Assembly (NCBI RefSeq): GCF_042100115.1
Contig: NC_091272.1
Span: 2,604,001 to 2,668,000 of the forward strand
Source of the DNA: Alternaria dauci
Taxonomy: Eukaryota > Ascomycota > Dothideomycetes > Pleosporales > Pleosporaceae
DNA: 64,000 bases
Direction: 5' to 3'
Both the position numbers and the translations under genes were made by a program. Below are positions 22,778-33,142 of this stretch, piece by piece. The first letter of the stretch is position 1. Each line of letters starts with the position of its first letter. The notes below the pieces were generated by a model that saw only the letters and a program-made list of their open reading frames with translations, was not told where the DNA came from and ran no database searches.

Positions 22778-24450
22778 ATCGCCAACGGACAAAAGGGTGC
22801 TCCATCGTCGAAAGCGTCGGGCATTCCTTTGAGCCTCAGTTTCCTGCACAGGCCTTCATGTGCGACGATGAGCGCTCGGCAGAGGCTTCGGAGGCGATAG
22901 CCTTGGACGCCCACTGTGACGCCCGACAGATGGTTCGCCTAGTCCAGTGCCCACGATGCTCGAAACCTCTGAGTACCCCAGTCACCCTGCCTTGCGGTCA
23001 CACTGTTTGTCGCGGCTGTCTGCCTCCTCCACAACCTCGTACCAACATATCATATCCAAACACACCGGATCGCCTTGTGGGAATTTCCTGCCCCCTGATG
23101 GGCTGTGGGGCCGAACACGCTTCTGCTGAGTGCTCTGTCGACGTGACGTTGACCAAGTTGATGGACCTCATAAAGGCTGAGATAATTGAGCACAGGCCAT
23201 CTGCGGAAGATACTCCGACACTCCTCGTCGAGGTACCCCAGCATGAAGATTCACCCTTGGATGAGAAAGAGAAGGAAAAGCCTAGCTATCATGGACATCA
23301 AGAGGAACTGCATGGAGGGCGCCTCGTGTCCACGTTTACCATGGCTGAAATGGGCAAACTCCGGTACACTTCCGAAGTCCACTACCAGTCACTATCGGCA
23401 AGCGGGGACCATTACGAGCATCTTGACATCACGCTCATGGAACGCTTACGCGACGTAATCCACAAGGAGTTAGACTGCCTCGTCTGTTACAACCTGATGC
23501 TGGACCCAACAACAACATCGTGTGGTCATACATTTTGCCGTCGCTGCCTCGCTCGCGTTATGGACCACAGTAGCATTTGCCCTTTCTGTCGAAGAGGCTT
23601 GCATGTTCCTGCTTCCCTACAGAATCAACATAGCAATGTCATACTCAACTCTTTGTTGAATGGACTTTGCCCGGATCTGGTGAGTGCTCGTGCTGATGCT
23701 CTCAAGGCGGAAGAGCAGGCGGGAGACAACGTCTTGAACGTTCCACTCTTCATCTGTACACTGTCGCTGCCCTCTATGCCGACATTCCTCCATGTCTTTG
23801 AGCCTCGCTATCGATTGATGATGCGGCGCGTCATCGAAGGTAACAGACAATTCGGCATGGTCATGTACAATCGCACGCATGCACCTCAAGGCGATCTTGG
23901 CCCGACCCCGTTCCTGGAGTATGGAACGCTACTTGAGATTGTCAATTACGAGCTACTGCGCGATGGGCGTAGCTTTATTGAAACACGCGGCATCGGACGG
24001 TTCAAAGTAAGGGCTCACGGCTTACTTGATGGGTACAACGTAAGCCGCATCGAGCGTGTTGAGGACGTTTCTCTTGCCGAGGAAGCTATTCTGGAGCAGC
24101 GTGAGACAACTATGGCGCGAGATTACGCGGAAGCATTCTTCCGCGACCACCCTCAAACCCAACTCCCTACGGAAGTTGCGATCGAGACGTTATCTACGCA
24201 ACAATTACTTGATAGTTGCACAGCATTTGTACGAGAGATGAGAGAAGCCAGTGCGCCCTGGCTTCGCGAACGCATCATCCAGGTTTACGGCGAACCACCC
24301 GAGGACCCCGCAATCTTCCCGTATTGGTTTGCTTCTGTAGTGCCAATCGTGGAAGAGGAAAAATACGTGTTGTTGCAGACTGAGCGGGTCCGCGAGCGCC
24401 TCAAGATTGTGTACTCGTGGATTGGCAGGATCCGCGGACAACGATGGTAA
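22774..24450 (+). CDS. RING-type E3 ligase with LON substrate-binding domain (LONRF-like)
   Basis: Probable ubiquitin ligase with 558 aa. A first RING-like Cys/His block (CPRCSKPLSTPVTLPCGHT ... CRGC) lies at about residues 58-85, with extra cysteines following. A classic C3HC4 RING lies at about residues 233-272 (CLVCYNLMLDPTTTSCGHTF, CRRC, CPFC). An ATP-dependent protease La N-terminal (LON) domain follows from about residue 322 (VPLFICTLSLPSMPTFLHVF, EPRYRLMMRRV). The AAA and protease parts of Lon are absent, as in LONRF1-3. The stop follows QRW directly and overlaps a GTAAGC donor-like site, so a short extra 3' exon is possible. ATG 22774 is used; ATG 22858 (MCDDE) is the alternative if reinitiation skips the first. 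Confidence 0.85.
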   Translation: MNRQRTKGCSIVESVGHSFEPQFPAQAFMCDDERSAEASEAIALDAHCDARQMVRLVQCPRCSKPLSTPVTLPCGHTVCRGCLPPPQPRTNISYPNTPDRLVGISCPLMGCGAEHASAECSVDVTLTKLMDLIKAEIIEHRPSAEDTPTLLVEVPQHEDSPLDEKEKEKPSYHGHQEELHGGRLVSTFTMAEMGKLRYTSEVHYQSLSASGDHYEHLDITLMERLRDVIHKELDCLVCYNLMLDPTTTSCGHTFCRRCLARVMDHSSICPFCRRGLHVPASLQNQHSNVILNSLLNGLCPDLVSARADALKAEEQAGDNVLNVPLFICTLSLPSMPTFLHVFEPRYRLMMRRVIEGNRQFGMVMYNRTHAPQGDLGPTPFLEYGTLLEIVNYELLRDGRSFIETRGIGRFKVRAHGLLDGYNVSRIERVEDVSLAEEAILEQRETTMARDYAEAFFRDHPQTQLPTEVAIETLSTQQLLDSCTAFVREMREASAPWLRERIIQVYGEPPEDPAIFPYWFASVVPIVEEEKYVLLQTERVRERLKIVYSWIGRIRGQRW

Positions 24451-26067
24451 GCACTCACCTTCTTTATTGTCTGCATCCTGTATCCACACCACGTCAGATC
24501 CCGGCCCAAGGAACCTCGCGCACATATGCCCCTTGCATGGCACGAGCATAACGCTGACCGTCCCGTCGTCGTGCAGCATGGTCGCCGCAATGACAGGTAC
24601 CTCATCCCTTGTGCGCTGATCAGTATGACGAAAGTGACATGCATAAGTTGCCCGAAGCTTACATGTTCAAAAAGATGGACTCGATAGGCGTTTGATCTCG
24701 TACCACTAGCTGACAATATATTGACAGGTCCTCTGGCAATGCATGCAGCATCTTATGACTCCTGATTGCTCTCATTACCATAGGAACCGCGCTCCTATCT
24801 ACGCCTCCATCTCAATCTACCACCCATCCCCAATAGGAAGACGAGACGCTTACATCACATGAAGCTTACGACTTCTCAACATTACCGGATACCCCTCTCT
24901 CATGGCCACAATTTGATACCAATCTACCTTTCATGTGTCCCTTGGATGCTAGGAGAGACTTTTGTTTTTGTATTGCATCATTTCACATCACGAAGATTCC
25001 GTTTGTTACCATATGTCCTTTCGCTTCTTCAACGATTACCCCCTTTCAGGAGGACCCGGAGCTTGCCGCGGTCCATGTTCAAATGACTTTATTAGACTCA
25101 GGTGCTAGCCTGGGAAAACTTTTTTCTGGGCGGTTTTCGAAAAAGGTTTTGGCATGTTATGACGAAGGATGGGGGAGTAACTTTGCATTTGATAGGCGTT
25201 GTTTTGCTCTTCTCACATTTAGCGAAAATGCTCCAGTTAGAGAGATAGGAAGATGATGGCTTTGTAGATACTATAGTGCGTGCGAATGGGTGATGTGTAT
25301 GTCTAGCTTGTGCATCATGCTTTACTACACTATTTGCTCGTTTGATGCTTGATGTGTAGCTGTATGATTCACTGACTAGTAAGCTCACGAAACATGTGGG
25401 TATTAGTAAGATGTATGGATGGTTTCGTCCAAGAGCAGTCTTCCAGGATCTACGAAGGCGACTTGACTCTTATTTCCTTTGCCAGAACAGGCTAGAAATA
25501 ACCAACTTATCTGCGAGAAAAGATATTTACTATGAATAGTCCTATCGTGCGGACATTAACGACATTAAATCTAAGCTTAACAAGTAGTCTTGAAATGCTT
25601 TTGTTAGACATGTCGTACAGATGACTTTGGGTGCCGTCACCACGGCGTTTATGGTAGATGTCGAAATGACCGAAGCACAAGGGCTCAGTGGAATGGTGGC
25701 GTAAAGATCGGATGACGAAGAATGTGCACAGGCGAGACTGGCAGGAAAAGCTGACAAGGTGGTGCCGAGAGATAAGAGCGAAGAGCCGCTGCGACGCATA
25801 ATAGAATATCGGGCAAGAGCGAAATCTAAGAAGAGCGTGACGTCTGGCTAAGAGCGAGATCTGGGAAAGCGCATCGTCAGCATTATTGCTGGTGTCTAAG
25901 TGGTTCGAGTCTAGAGGGATCTATGAAGCCATTATCCCCTGAGCAGATCTCAGAGGCCGCATTATTTATAGTGACTATCTAGCGATTAAGGTTTCTGTAT
26001 TAACACCTAATGTCGTGATTGCGCCCCAGCTTCTTTGAACGTCCTCTTTGAGCACTCCATGTCGTGT
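24451..26067. other. Intergenic region, mostly AT-rich and without a convincing gene
   Basis: 1.6 kb holding the 3' end of the RING-LON gene. Around 25810-25880 a short imperfect direct repeat of AAGAGCGAAATC / AAGAGCGAGATC is visible. Apart from the doubtful small ORF at 25542-25799 nothing codes. Confidence 0.4.
25542..25799 (-). CDS. Doubtful small ORF, possible secreted peptide
   Basis: 85 codons from an ATG. The N-terminal part (SLLSLGTTLSAFPASLACA) could be a signal peptide, and the rest contains four cysteines (SPCASV, VICTTCLTK). No homologue or family is recognised. It lies in AT-rich DNA with no visible intron and may be chance. It is listed because its size, leader and cysteines match small secreted proteins. 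Confidence 0.22.
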   Translation of the reverse strand: MRRSGSSLLSLGTTLSAFPASLACAHSSSSDLYATIPLSPCASVISTSTINAVVTAPKVICTTCLTKAFQDYLLSLDLMSLMSAR

Positions 26068-27090
26068 TTATCGAGGATGTATTTTTCCTGGAAGCTCGGC
26101 AGGTTCCGCATTTACGTGATACCCGTACATCTCAGCCGGGGCATTATTGCTGCCCCATTGATGTCCCTTTTGCAGGTGTGTTGAGCTGTCCGTACTCAAT
26201 TCTACAAAGTCGCTCGGGCGATCATAGGTATATCCTGGGGGCTGCACCGCCTTCTCTGTAGTACCACGCTTCCGTCGAATGAGTACAACTCCGAGAATCG
26301 TCAAGCATATTACTGTAAGCCCTCCAATAACCCCACCCACTATAGGCCCAATGTTTGTTGACTTCTGTTCGGAGGGTGAAGGTGTCAAGCTTGGGTTTGA
26401 CGATGGAAGGATACTGCGATTTGAATCAGGGACTGTTGAGCTCTGCGTATCTGAGGTGGTTGGTGGTTGGGTCGAGGTAGCTGAAGAGGCGCTGCTTTCA
26501 GTACTAGAAGCGGATGTCGTCGTTGCCTCTACTGTATTCGGGACCGCGAAAAGGCTGTCGACGGCAGCTGTATTTCCACAGGCAATGTACTCGAATGATT
26601 GATCAGGACCGTTAATCAGGAGTGCTGTAGAACAAAATTGGTCGGAATCGCTGTTCAGTTAGAGTACTCTCCGGTGTTTGCAAAATAACAGAACAACTAA
26701 CCATGTAAACGTAGTAATATCAGTTCTATCAAATAGTCTCCCACATCCCGTCGTGCAGGAATTGTTGTCAATACATATCCCAGCTAATCCACAGTCTCTG
26801 GCTGATAAAACGCTAGTTGGACAAAACCCCCATAACCCGTTTGCTGTGTCGACACGGCATCCGTAGCCAGGGTCGGCTGTCCGAGGATTCTCAGGGTTGC
26901 CATCGAGGTATCCACAGGTAGTGACAGGTGCAAACGCCTGCCTTCTATGGAGCCGTTTGTCGCCATGAGCTGCTGGCTGTGTAGCATGCGGCGCTAATGG
27001 TGCGATCCGGCTGCGAACCGTAGCAGGACTCGTTGAGACCAGCTCTAAAGAGCTCAAAATGATCAAACCCAAGAAGGAGAAACTAGGCAT
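26068..27090 (-). CDS. Single-pass membrane protein with Cys-rich ectodomain (unknown fungal family)
   Basis: Exons 26702-27090 and 26068-26650 around a 51-bp GT-AG intron; 323 aa. A signal peptide (MPSFSFLGLIILSSLELVS) is followed by a dibasic stretch (KRLHRRQ) that could be a Kex2-type site. Next comes a compact Cys-rich domain (about ten cysteines, for example CGLAGICIDNNSCTTGCGR), a Ser/Thr-rich stalk of about 70 residues, one transmembrane helix at about residues 230-252 (IGGLTVICLTILGVVLI) and a basic RRKRG stop-transfer. The cytoplasmic tail is about 70 residues with several Tyr. The layout recalls wall-stress sensors (Mid2/Wsc type), but the ectodomain is not a WSC domain I can confirm, so the function is left open. 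Confidence 0.75.
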
Positions 27091-27687
27091 TCTTCAAACG
27101 AGTGTTAAAGCGAATGGCGACGCGTTGAGCGATTGATAAACTAGAAGTAAAAGACGGGATACCTGGGTAACTGTGGCCCGACGATACACGCAGCTTATGG
27201 CAATCCCTGAGCTGCGCTATGGTCTGTACTGCTTGTATGCAGCCACAGTTTCAAGGGGCGGTAAATACAAGATAATGTGATGTTGCAGGTGTACGAGAAT
27301 GGAGTGCTGTCTCCCGACACAACGGGCCTCTAGACGCACGAAGAACTGCAACCAACCGCCCATTCTGATCCCTGACTTCCAAGCTTGGAGTTAACAATGC
27401 GTGACGCTGTTCGTGGTCTTGTCGTGTGAAGGGTCTATTTCGTAGGTGTGGAGTCGGCGCTTAGGTCGGATTTAACCTGCGTGATTGGTTGCTCTGACCG
27501 CGGAGCCTCCCTTACCGTAGGCACCCACTCATTTCCATGCAGCACGGTGCGGAACTGTCTCGGTCGCGCCTGCTCGTGCTCGTTCCCGTAGCACTTGCAG
27601 CATGTAGTTGCCATCTTTTCAAGAAATTGATTAACTTGGGTCCCTCTGCGCCACGTTCGGTTCTTACCCTGTTACCGTTCCTTTCTA
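27091..27687. other. Divergent intergenic region, membrane protein / GT69
   Basis: 597 bp between the start codons of the membrane protein (minus) and the GT69 gene (plus). Both products enter the secretory route. No clear TATA box or repeat was seen. Confidence 0.4.
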
Positions 27688-29130
27688 ATGTCGCCACCAA
27701 GAAGCATGCGATCGCTTTTACAGGCGATCGCTCTGCTTTGTGTTGTCCTCTTAGTTGTAGCTGGTTTCGGCTTCTTCCATTACGGCCACGACCTATCGCA
27801 GATTAAACCCATCGTCACTGGAATACTCCATCCATCGTCAACGGGTATGTCGCCTCTACTTCCTGTTGTGTAGCCCATATTCTAAGTCTAAAACTAGAGG
27901 CGAAGCCCAGCGCCGTGCCTGAAGCAGCTCACCCAGTCACTCCATCTGAGAAAGGCAATGCTACTCTTATCGCACAGACGCCACCATACATACATGCGAT
28001 CCTAGATCCATCAGATCAGACATTTCCGCGTCTTGAATGCCCACAGCCCAACCTCGATCGCTATGCCTACCTAGGAGGCTCATCTGGATCACTTCAACAC
28101 GCACAACGTCCTCGATACTTCTTTGCACTTGACTTACACCAATGTGTTCAACTCCTTCCGCGGTTGATTGGTTCTATCGTAGAAACCATGCATTTTCTTG
28201 GGCCACAGAACTGCGTGCTTTCGATAGTTGAAGGAAGATCCGACGACGGCACCTTCGAAGTGCTCGACCAGCTTCGCGCGAGCATGCAACTTCTTGGAAT
28301 CAGGTATTACTTCCAATCGAGCGACATCGACCCAATGGCCCAAGGAAAAGATCGTATTGAAGGCCTTGCAGAGCTTCGCAACTTAGCCTTGGAAGATCTC
28401 ATCGCACACCCGGAGCATTACGACGAGGACACTACAGTGATATTCTCCAATGATGTGGCTCTATGTATGGAAGATCTCCTGGAGCTAATCCATCAACGTA
28501 AGTTCCAAGAGGCGGACCAAACTTGCGCCATGGACTGGACATACGTTGGCGACAACCCAACATTCTACGATGTCTGGATTGCGCGTGGTATGACAGGCGA
28601 TTCGTTCTTTCATATTCCCGAAGACGGAAACTGGGGTAAGTTGTGACTGTACGAAATGCATGAGAGACGTTCACTAACTTCGTATCTCTACCACTGCAGA
28701 CTCTGCTTGGAATCTCTTCTGGAATGATCAGACCGCCCGTGCGCGCTGGTCTAGTTTCAAACCTTTCCAGGTTTTTTCATGCTGGAATGGGGTGACAACT
28801 TTCACTGCGAGGCCTATTATGGAGAAGAAGATCAGATTCCGAGCACACAAGGAGGGCGAATGTTTTCAGGGCGAGCCGACATTGTTCGCCAAGGACATGT
28901 GGTTCAATGGGTTTGGGAAGATCGCTGTGATTCCGCAGGTCAACGTGGAGTACGGTGACGAGGCCGCCAAGAAGATAAAAGCTCTCAAAGGATATACGTC
29001 TAAGCACCTTTCGAATGAAGGAGACGATATCAAAATCAACTGGGAAACATCTCCGCCGGAGAAAGTAAAATGTATGCCGGATTACCAACATCAGTCATTC
29101 AAGCCTTGGAATGAGGGATTGCGGCTTTGA
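27688..29130 (+). CDS. GT69 glycosyltransferase (alpha-1,3-mannosyltransferase CMT1 type)
   Basis: Golgi type II membrane enzyme predicted to add alpha-1,3-linked mannose from GDP-mannose, as Cmt1 and Cap59-family proteins do in Cryptococcus. Three exons: 27688-27844, 27898-28635 and 28700-29130, with GT-AG introns of 53 and 64 bp; 441 aa. A short cytosolic N-terminus is followed by a transmembrane anchor (LLQAIALLCVVLLVVAGFGF). The family core follows: FFALDLHQCVQLLPRLIGSI, LSIVEGRSDDGTFEVLDQL, VIFSNDVALCMEDLLEL, CAMDWTYVGDNPTFYDVW, then the C-terminal block FSCWNGVTTF ... FRAHKEGECFQGEPTLFAKD. The exact linkage and acceptor cannot be told from sequence. Confidence 0.87.
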
Positions 29131-29374
29131 AATAGAGACTGTACCCAAAGTAACCTTAAGCTACCATCCTAGGTCCCAGCTTTTATGTCTTGTATCGGCC
29201 CAGGGCATAGCGCTGGGACACAACGAGCACGGAGCTCTACTAACCGGGATCCGATTACTTCGTTCCAGCGCAAAGCGCACAGCTCAGGCGGGTCCTGTAT
29301 GAACGGGTTCAGATGATCGAAAGCGGTAGCAGGTTGATTAGGATGCTGTTGTTGGATGGGGAGAGGAGGATATA

Positions 29375-30218
29375 TTGATTCAAACTACAATTTCTGTCAC
29401 ATACGACCATAGGACACTGAAAATTAGGCTTCCCGTCCGCTTAGCCATATACAAGCAGTGTACCGGCGGATTAGTAGTTAGGTGGGTGACCACTAGCGAA
29501 TCCCCGCTGTTGTATGTTTTTTGCTCTGTCTGTGGTAAGATACACGAAGAGAGTCAAGGGTTGGCGCGCCACGAAACGACACACAAGCCAAAAACGAAAT
29601 GCTCAGTATGCGGGAAGGGCTTCAAGCTTGTGGGCGCCTTCACGCCATGAAAGGGAAAAATCGAACGCCACATCTGTAGTCGCCTAGGTAGAGTATCGCT
29701 CTACAAAAGAAGATTATTAGCTCTTCTGTAGTTACCTACTAGGGTGTTCGATTTTTGCCTTGTATGGCGTGTCCTCAAGAACCACGAGCGCCCTCATGAC
29801 ACGGACATAGCCCGACCAGCAGCCCGTCTCGGTAAGAAGAGGAGACGTTCGCCAAGTCCGCAACCCGTCGCCCACGAGAGTGTAAAGTCGCTTTTTTTCG
29901 GTCTCCCGGGAGGCCTACTGTGTCGCGATAATCATTGGGTTGCAGATTAACGACAGCGACGGCGGCAGCGACGACGGCAGCGATGACAGCATCGACGGCA
30001 GTGATGACTGCATTGACGAAGACAGGCAGCTGTTCTCTATATCCCTCACGCCGCAGGAAGTCCTCGACTTTGTTGCCCGCCTTCTTCCCGCTCTTTCACC
30101 GTCATCCCCCGAGATTGCGCTGCTCATAGAATCTGTTCAATCCCAGGTCAAATCCGCGCCGCCTTTGAACGTACCGGCGATTCACAAGTCGCATACACTG
30201 ACTTCGTGTCTTCAGTAG
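29375..30218 (+). pseudogene. Decayed C2H2 zinc-finger gene
   Basis: A frame at 29375-29650 encodes one complete C2H2 finger (C-x2-C-x12-H-x3-H, FCSVCGKIHEESQGLARHE) and the Cys half of a second (CSVCGKGFKLVGA). It then stops. Shifting one frame recovers an expected His (SRHEREK), so a frameshift is likely. Another frame (29744-29947) gives a finger-like end (RVLKNHERPH) and a basic Ser/Pro linker (GKKRRRSPSPQP). A third (29940-30218) gives a Gly/Ser/Asp-rich acidic stretch. Between them, 29680-29740 contains short inverted repeats (CTACAAAAGAA / CTCTTCTGTAG) and may be a small insertion. An intron-rich intact gene cannot be excluded but looks less likely. Confidence 0.5.
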
Positions 30219-30467
30219 AAGATGAGCTCACAGTACCGCCTCAGAGATCGCCATGTTTGGACTGAACATGAGACCGGATTACCTCGTCAAACCTATGGGA
30301 TCACTGGAAGACCCTCTTATGGTACTTGTTTCCTACCCAACATCCGACCCCACAAGCTCACTACACTTACCATATGGTACAATCAATGAACGTCGAACGA
30401 GAGCATTTCAAAGCCGCTTGTTAAGCTTGGGCTTCATGTTGTCAACGTCCGCACAATAGGTGTGTTT

Positions 30468-31379
30468 ATGTTAGACATCTTTCCGCGCAGACTAGACCAC
30501 GAGGCAATACCCGGGAGTTCGGCCCATGTCCTCAGCAATGTCCCCCGCCGTCTGCGTCATTTCTGGCAAACCTTCGCCTACATTTGCTTAGACCGCTCTA
30601 CGGCACACGTACTTGTGCTTATTGGACGTAAGCCGTATGAGGACTATGGGCACTATCCTCAGGAGCGACAGAGGCCACACAAGACGATATTCCTAGCGGA
30701 TGAGAAACGATACAGAAATGAATTACCAGCGGCCTTCCTCGAGTATCACGACGACAGGACGACCATCAGACGTGTCGCGATCGTGTCCTGCCACCCTGAA
30801 AGATACAAGAGGAGCAAGAGTGTCACGCCATCAAACACCCAGAGGACGCATGCGATCCGGGACCGGCTGCTCGACTATGCATCAGCAATATTGTACAACC
30901 ATGTGAACATGCAATGTTTTTTGAGCAGCTGCAACTACATCTTCAACATGTCGTCGGGGACACTGCTGCCAAACCAGGCTGTCATCGAAGGAAACGAGGC
31001 TCTTGCCAAACACCTCAATTTGCCCATTACAGGTCTTGCAGTGTTTGTAGCAATAGATTCAATGATGAAAAGGCCGGGTCGAAAGCCATCACCAAACGCG
31101 ATGGTCATGATCAGGGGATACGAGATGGATGTGGAGGAGGCCCTAACTTGGCTTGATCGACCAGAGCTAGCCGCCATATACGGTCCGTATATCGAGACGT
31201 ACAGGGCCTATGTTGTACAGACAAGGACTCGATTGCAAGCGCATGGGAAGGAAACAAGACGACAAGGGAGGAGAAAGAAGGAAAGGTTGCTTCAGGAACT
31301 TGAGACATCATTGCTAGAAGAGTTTGGAGATCCAGATGGGCAGCGTCAGACGATATTAGAGCAGGATCAGCGGCGATGA
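30468..31379 (+). CDS. Unrecognised protein or C-terminal remnant, 303 aa
   Basis: Intact frame from ATG 30468. Codon-like, coherent protein sequence continues upstream in the same frame to at least 30240 (for example RDRHVWTEHETGLPRQTYGI), broken by one TGA near 30391. The annotated start may therefore not be the original one and the gene may be truncated. Visible blocks are IGVFMLDIFPRRL, STAHVLVLIGRKPYEDY, RRVAIVSCHPERYKR and a Lys/Arg/Glu-rich helical tail. The D-x-F-P, hydrophobic-strand-plus-G and HPE spacing faintly recalls the uracil-DNA-glycosylase fold. That is only a guess. It lies directly downstream of the decayed zinc-finger frames and may once have been the same gene. Confidence 0.45.
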   Translation: MLDIFPRRLDHEAIPGSSAHVLSNVPRRLRHFWQTFAYICLDRSTAHVLVLIGRKPYEDYGHYPQERQRPHKTIFLADEKRYRNELPAAFLEYHDDRTTIRRVAIVSCHPERYKRSKSVTPSNTQRTHAIRDRLLDYASAILYNHVNMQCFLSSCNYIFNMSSGTLLPNQAVIEGNEALAKHLNLPITGLAVFVAIDSMMKRPGRKPSPNAMVMIRGYEMDVEEALTWLDRPELAAIYGPYIETYRAYVVQTRTRLQAHGKETRRQGRRKKERLLQELETSLLEEFGDPDGQRQTILEQDQRR

Positions 31380-31765
31380 CTACACGCACAGTTATTCTAG
31401 GTGCTTAACATACTATCCGAGAAATCGCTTTCAAAGCAGCCTGTGACTAGCTACTATTCTTGCATTGCAAGCCTGCAGGCTACCTATGTAGATTAGGTAA
31501 TTGTAAAATCCTTGTTAAATCTATTGATCTATTTAATGTGTTAGTAATAAGGCGTAAGTATAATGCTGTCAAGTTCTACTATGCGGGTCATTCTTTTTGC
31601 TCCACCCTAACACTATTGAAAAGGCGATACATGATGACAACAAATCAATGAACAACTGGCTAGAATGCACAAGCTAATTCCGAGTCGAAGGCGTTGAGTT
31701 GGACAAAGAATTATGTTTCGTATCTGGGTATCGTCGTGTACAAAGTTGAATAGCGAGACATTGGT
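31380..31765. other. AT-rich intergenic stretch
   Basis: 386 bp, AT-rich around 31495-31560, between the unknown ORF and the 3' end of the CCDC174-like gene. I see nothing that codes or repeats. Confidence 0.35.
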
Positions 31766-32821
31766 TCATACAGCTTCTTTCTCAGCTGAGACGTTAGGTC
31801 TTGCTTCCGCATCGCCCTCTCCGCCTTGCAACAACTCCTGACCTAGTTCATCGAGAAAGCGTTCTGCCTGTCCTTTGCTCCTCTTCTCCTGTATAGCCCT
31901 TTTCTTGTCTTTGACCATGGCCTTTCTCTTTTCAACAGCCTCCTTGCGTTCGCGCCTCACACGCTCCGTCTCTTCTCTCTCTCTCTTGATCCGACTCATC
32001 TGCTCCTTTCGTTCCTCCTCATCATTGGAGAAATTGAAGAAACCCATTCCTCGCTGCCTTACCTCGGCCCTGCCGTCAAAGTGTACCTCGGGGGGCGGCG
32101 TGAGTTCCTTGTCGCGCTTGGCGGCTAGATCAGCCATTTGCTGAGCGATTGTCTCATCGGGGTTGAAGGCTTGCGTCTGCACGGTGTCGCCGTAGATAAT
32201 GTTGGTTGGCATACTGGGTCGCGCGGTGAAGCGGTCGGGTTCGTCGGCGGCAAGGGTTCGCTTTCGACGCTCTTCGCGGGCAGCTTCTGCGCGCGTTCCC
32301 TTTCGTGTGCGCCCAAACTCGTCTGTGTATTCTACGAGCTCCTCTTCTTCGTCCTCTTCTGATTCTGACGACGTCGTGTGCTCTGCCTCGCCTTTTTCCT
32401 GCTGCTCAGCCCATTTGCGGTCAAAATCGACGCCGTATCTGTCATCAATGTCTTCTACGTCGCCGCGCTTCAGGGCGTCGTACAGGCGGGCTTTCTCTTC
32501 CATGCGCCGCTTTGTGCGCTTCCATGCGACTTCATCCTCGCCTTTCTCCTCGGTTGTCCGCCCGCGATGCTTCTGCGTAAAATCTGTGTCTTCCAAGTCT
32601 TTCAACGCGCGCTTTCTGACATTCTTGTTGTGCGTCTTGAAGATGTCTTCCTTGTGCGGGCGTGCGCGGCCTGCGGTGGGTTTGTGCGATTCGGTAGAAG
32701 AGTTCTTGATGAGGTTGGAGAGGGTCGACGAGAAAGCGAGACTGCTGGAGCTGGAGATTTCCTTGGCCTTTGTGCGTCCTTTGGGTCGGGCGCCGTAGAG
32801 ATGTGCGTCTTTGGAGGACAT
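31766..32821 (-). CDS. CCDC174-like nuclear coiled-coil protein (DUF4078 family)
   Basis: 351 aa, single exon. A basic N-terminus with Ser/Lys stretches is followed by an acidic Glu-rich segment (SESEEDEEEELVEYTDEFGR). The family hallmark comes next, VHFDGRAEVRQRGMGFFNFS plus NDEEERKEQM, and then a long charged helix (RIKREREETERVRRERKEAV). Human CCDC174 is a nuclear protein tied to RNA processing and the exon-junction complex; the fungal role is inferred. The gene is divergent from homoserine dehydrogenase over 321 bp. Confidence 0.78.
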   Translation of the reverse strand: MSSKDAHLYGARPKGRTKAKEISSSSSLAFSSTLSNLIKNSSTESHKPTAGRARPHKEDIFKTHNKNVRKRALKDLEDTDFTQKHRGRTTEEKGEDEVAWKRTKRRMEEKARLYDALKRGDVEDIDDRYGVDFDRKWAEQQEKGEAEHTTSSESEEDEEEELVEYTDEFGRTRKGTRAEAAREERRKRTLAADEPDRFTARPSMPTNIIYGDTVQTQAFNPDETIAQQMADLAAKRDKELTPPPEVHFDGRAEVRQRGMGFFNFSNDEEERKEQMSRIKREREETERVRRERKEAVEKRKAMVKDKKRAIQEKRSKGQAERFLDELGQELLQGGEGDAEARPNVSAEKEAV

Positions 32822-33142
32822 GGCGGGGGGTTGAAGTCAGCGTTGGTTTGGCTGGGCTGGTCTTGGTCGCGTGGTGGAGCGCGTAGGGCGGAGACTCGGG
32901 CGAGGCGATGTCGGCGTCGGAGCTCTGAGCTCTGTGAGTGTTGCGTCACTAAGCTAGGTACCCCACCGAATGTTTTGCTTACCCCACGTCGAAGCCGTGT
33001 GAACTGGCGGTTCCGCAGAAGTCAACATTTCTCTCTCTTTTCGAGTCTGAATATCGTCTCTCTCGTCCTACAAGAGTTCAAGTATAACTCACAACCTTTC
33101 ACAAAGACCTGATTACACCCAATTGACCACACCACAGCAATC
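32822..33142. promoter_or_regulatory. Divergent promoter, CCDC174-like / homoserine dehydrogenase
   Basis: 321 bp between start codons. A TTGCGTCACT element near 32940 resembles an ATF/CRE-type bZIP half-site. An exact Gcn4/CpcA site (TGACTCA) is not present. CT-rich tracts lie ahead of the HOM6 start. Confidence 0.4.

Noticed and set aside
32199..33112. 199- and 244-codon plus-strand frames opposite the CCDC174-like gene
   Set aside because: Antisense shadows of the charged coiled-coil gene, giving Ser/Phe/Cys-rich nonsense.
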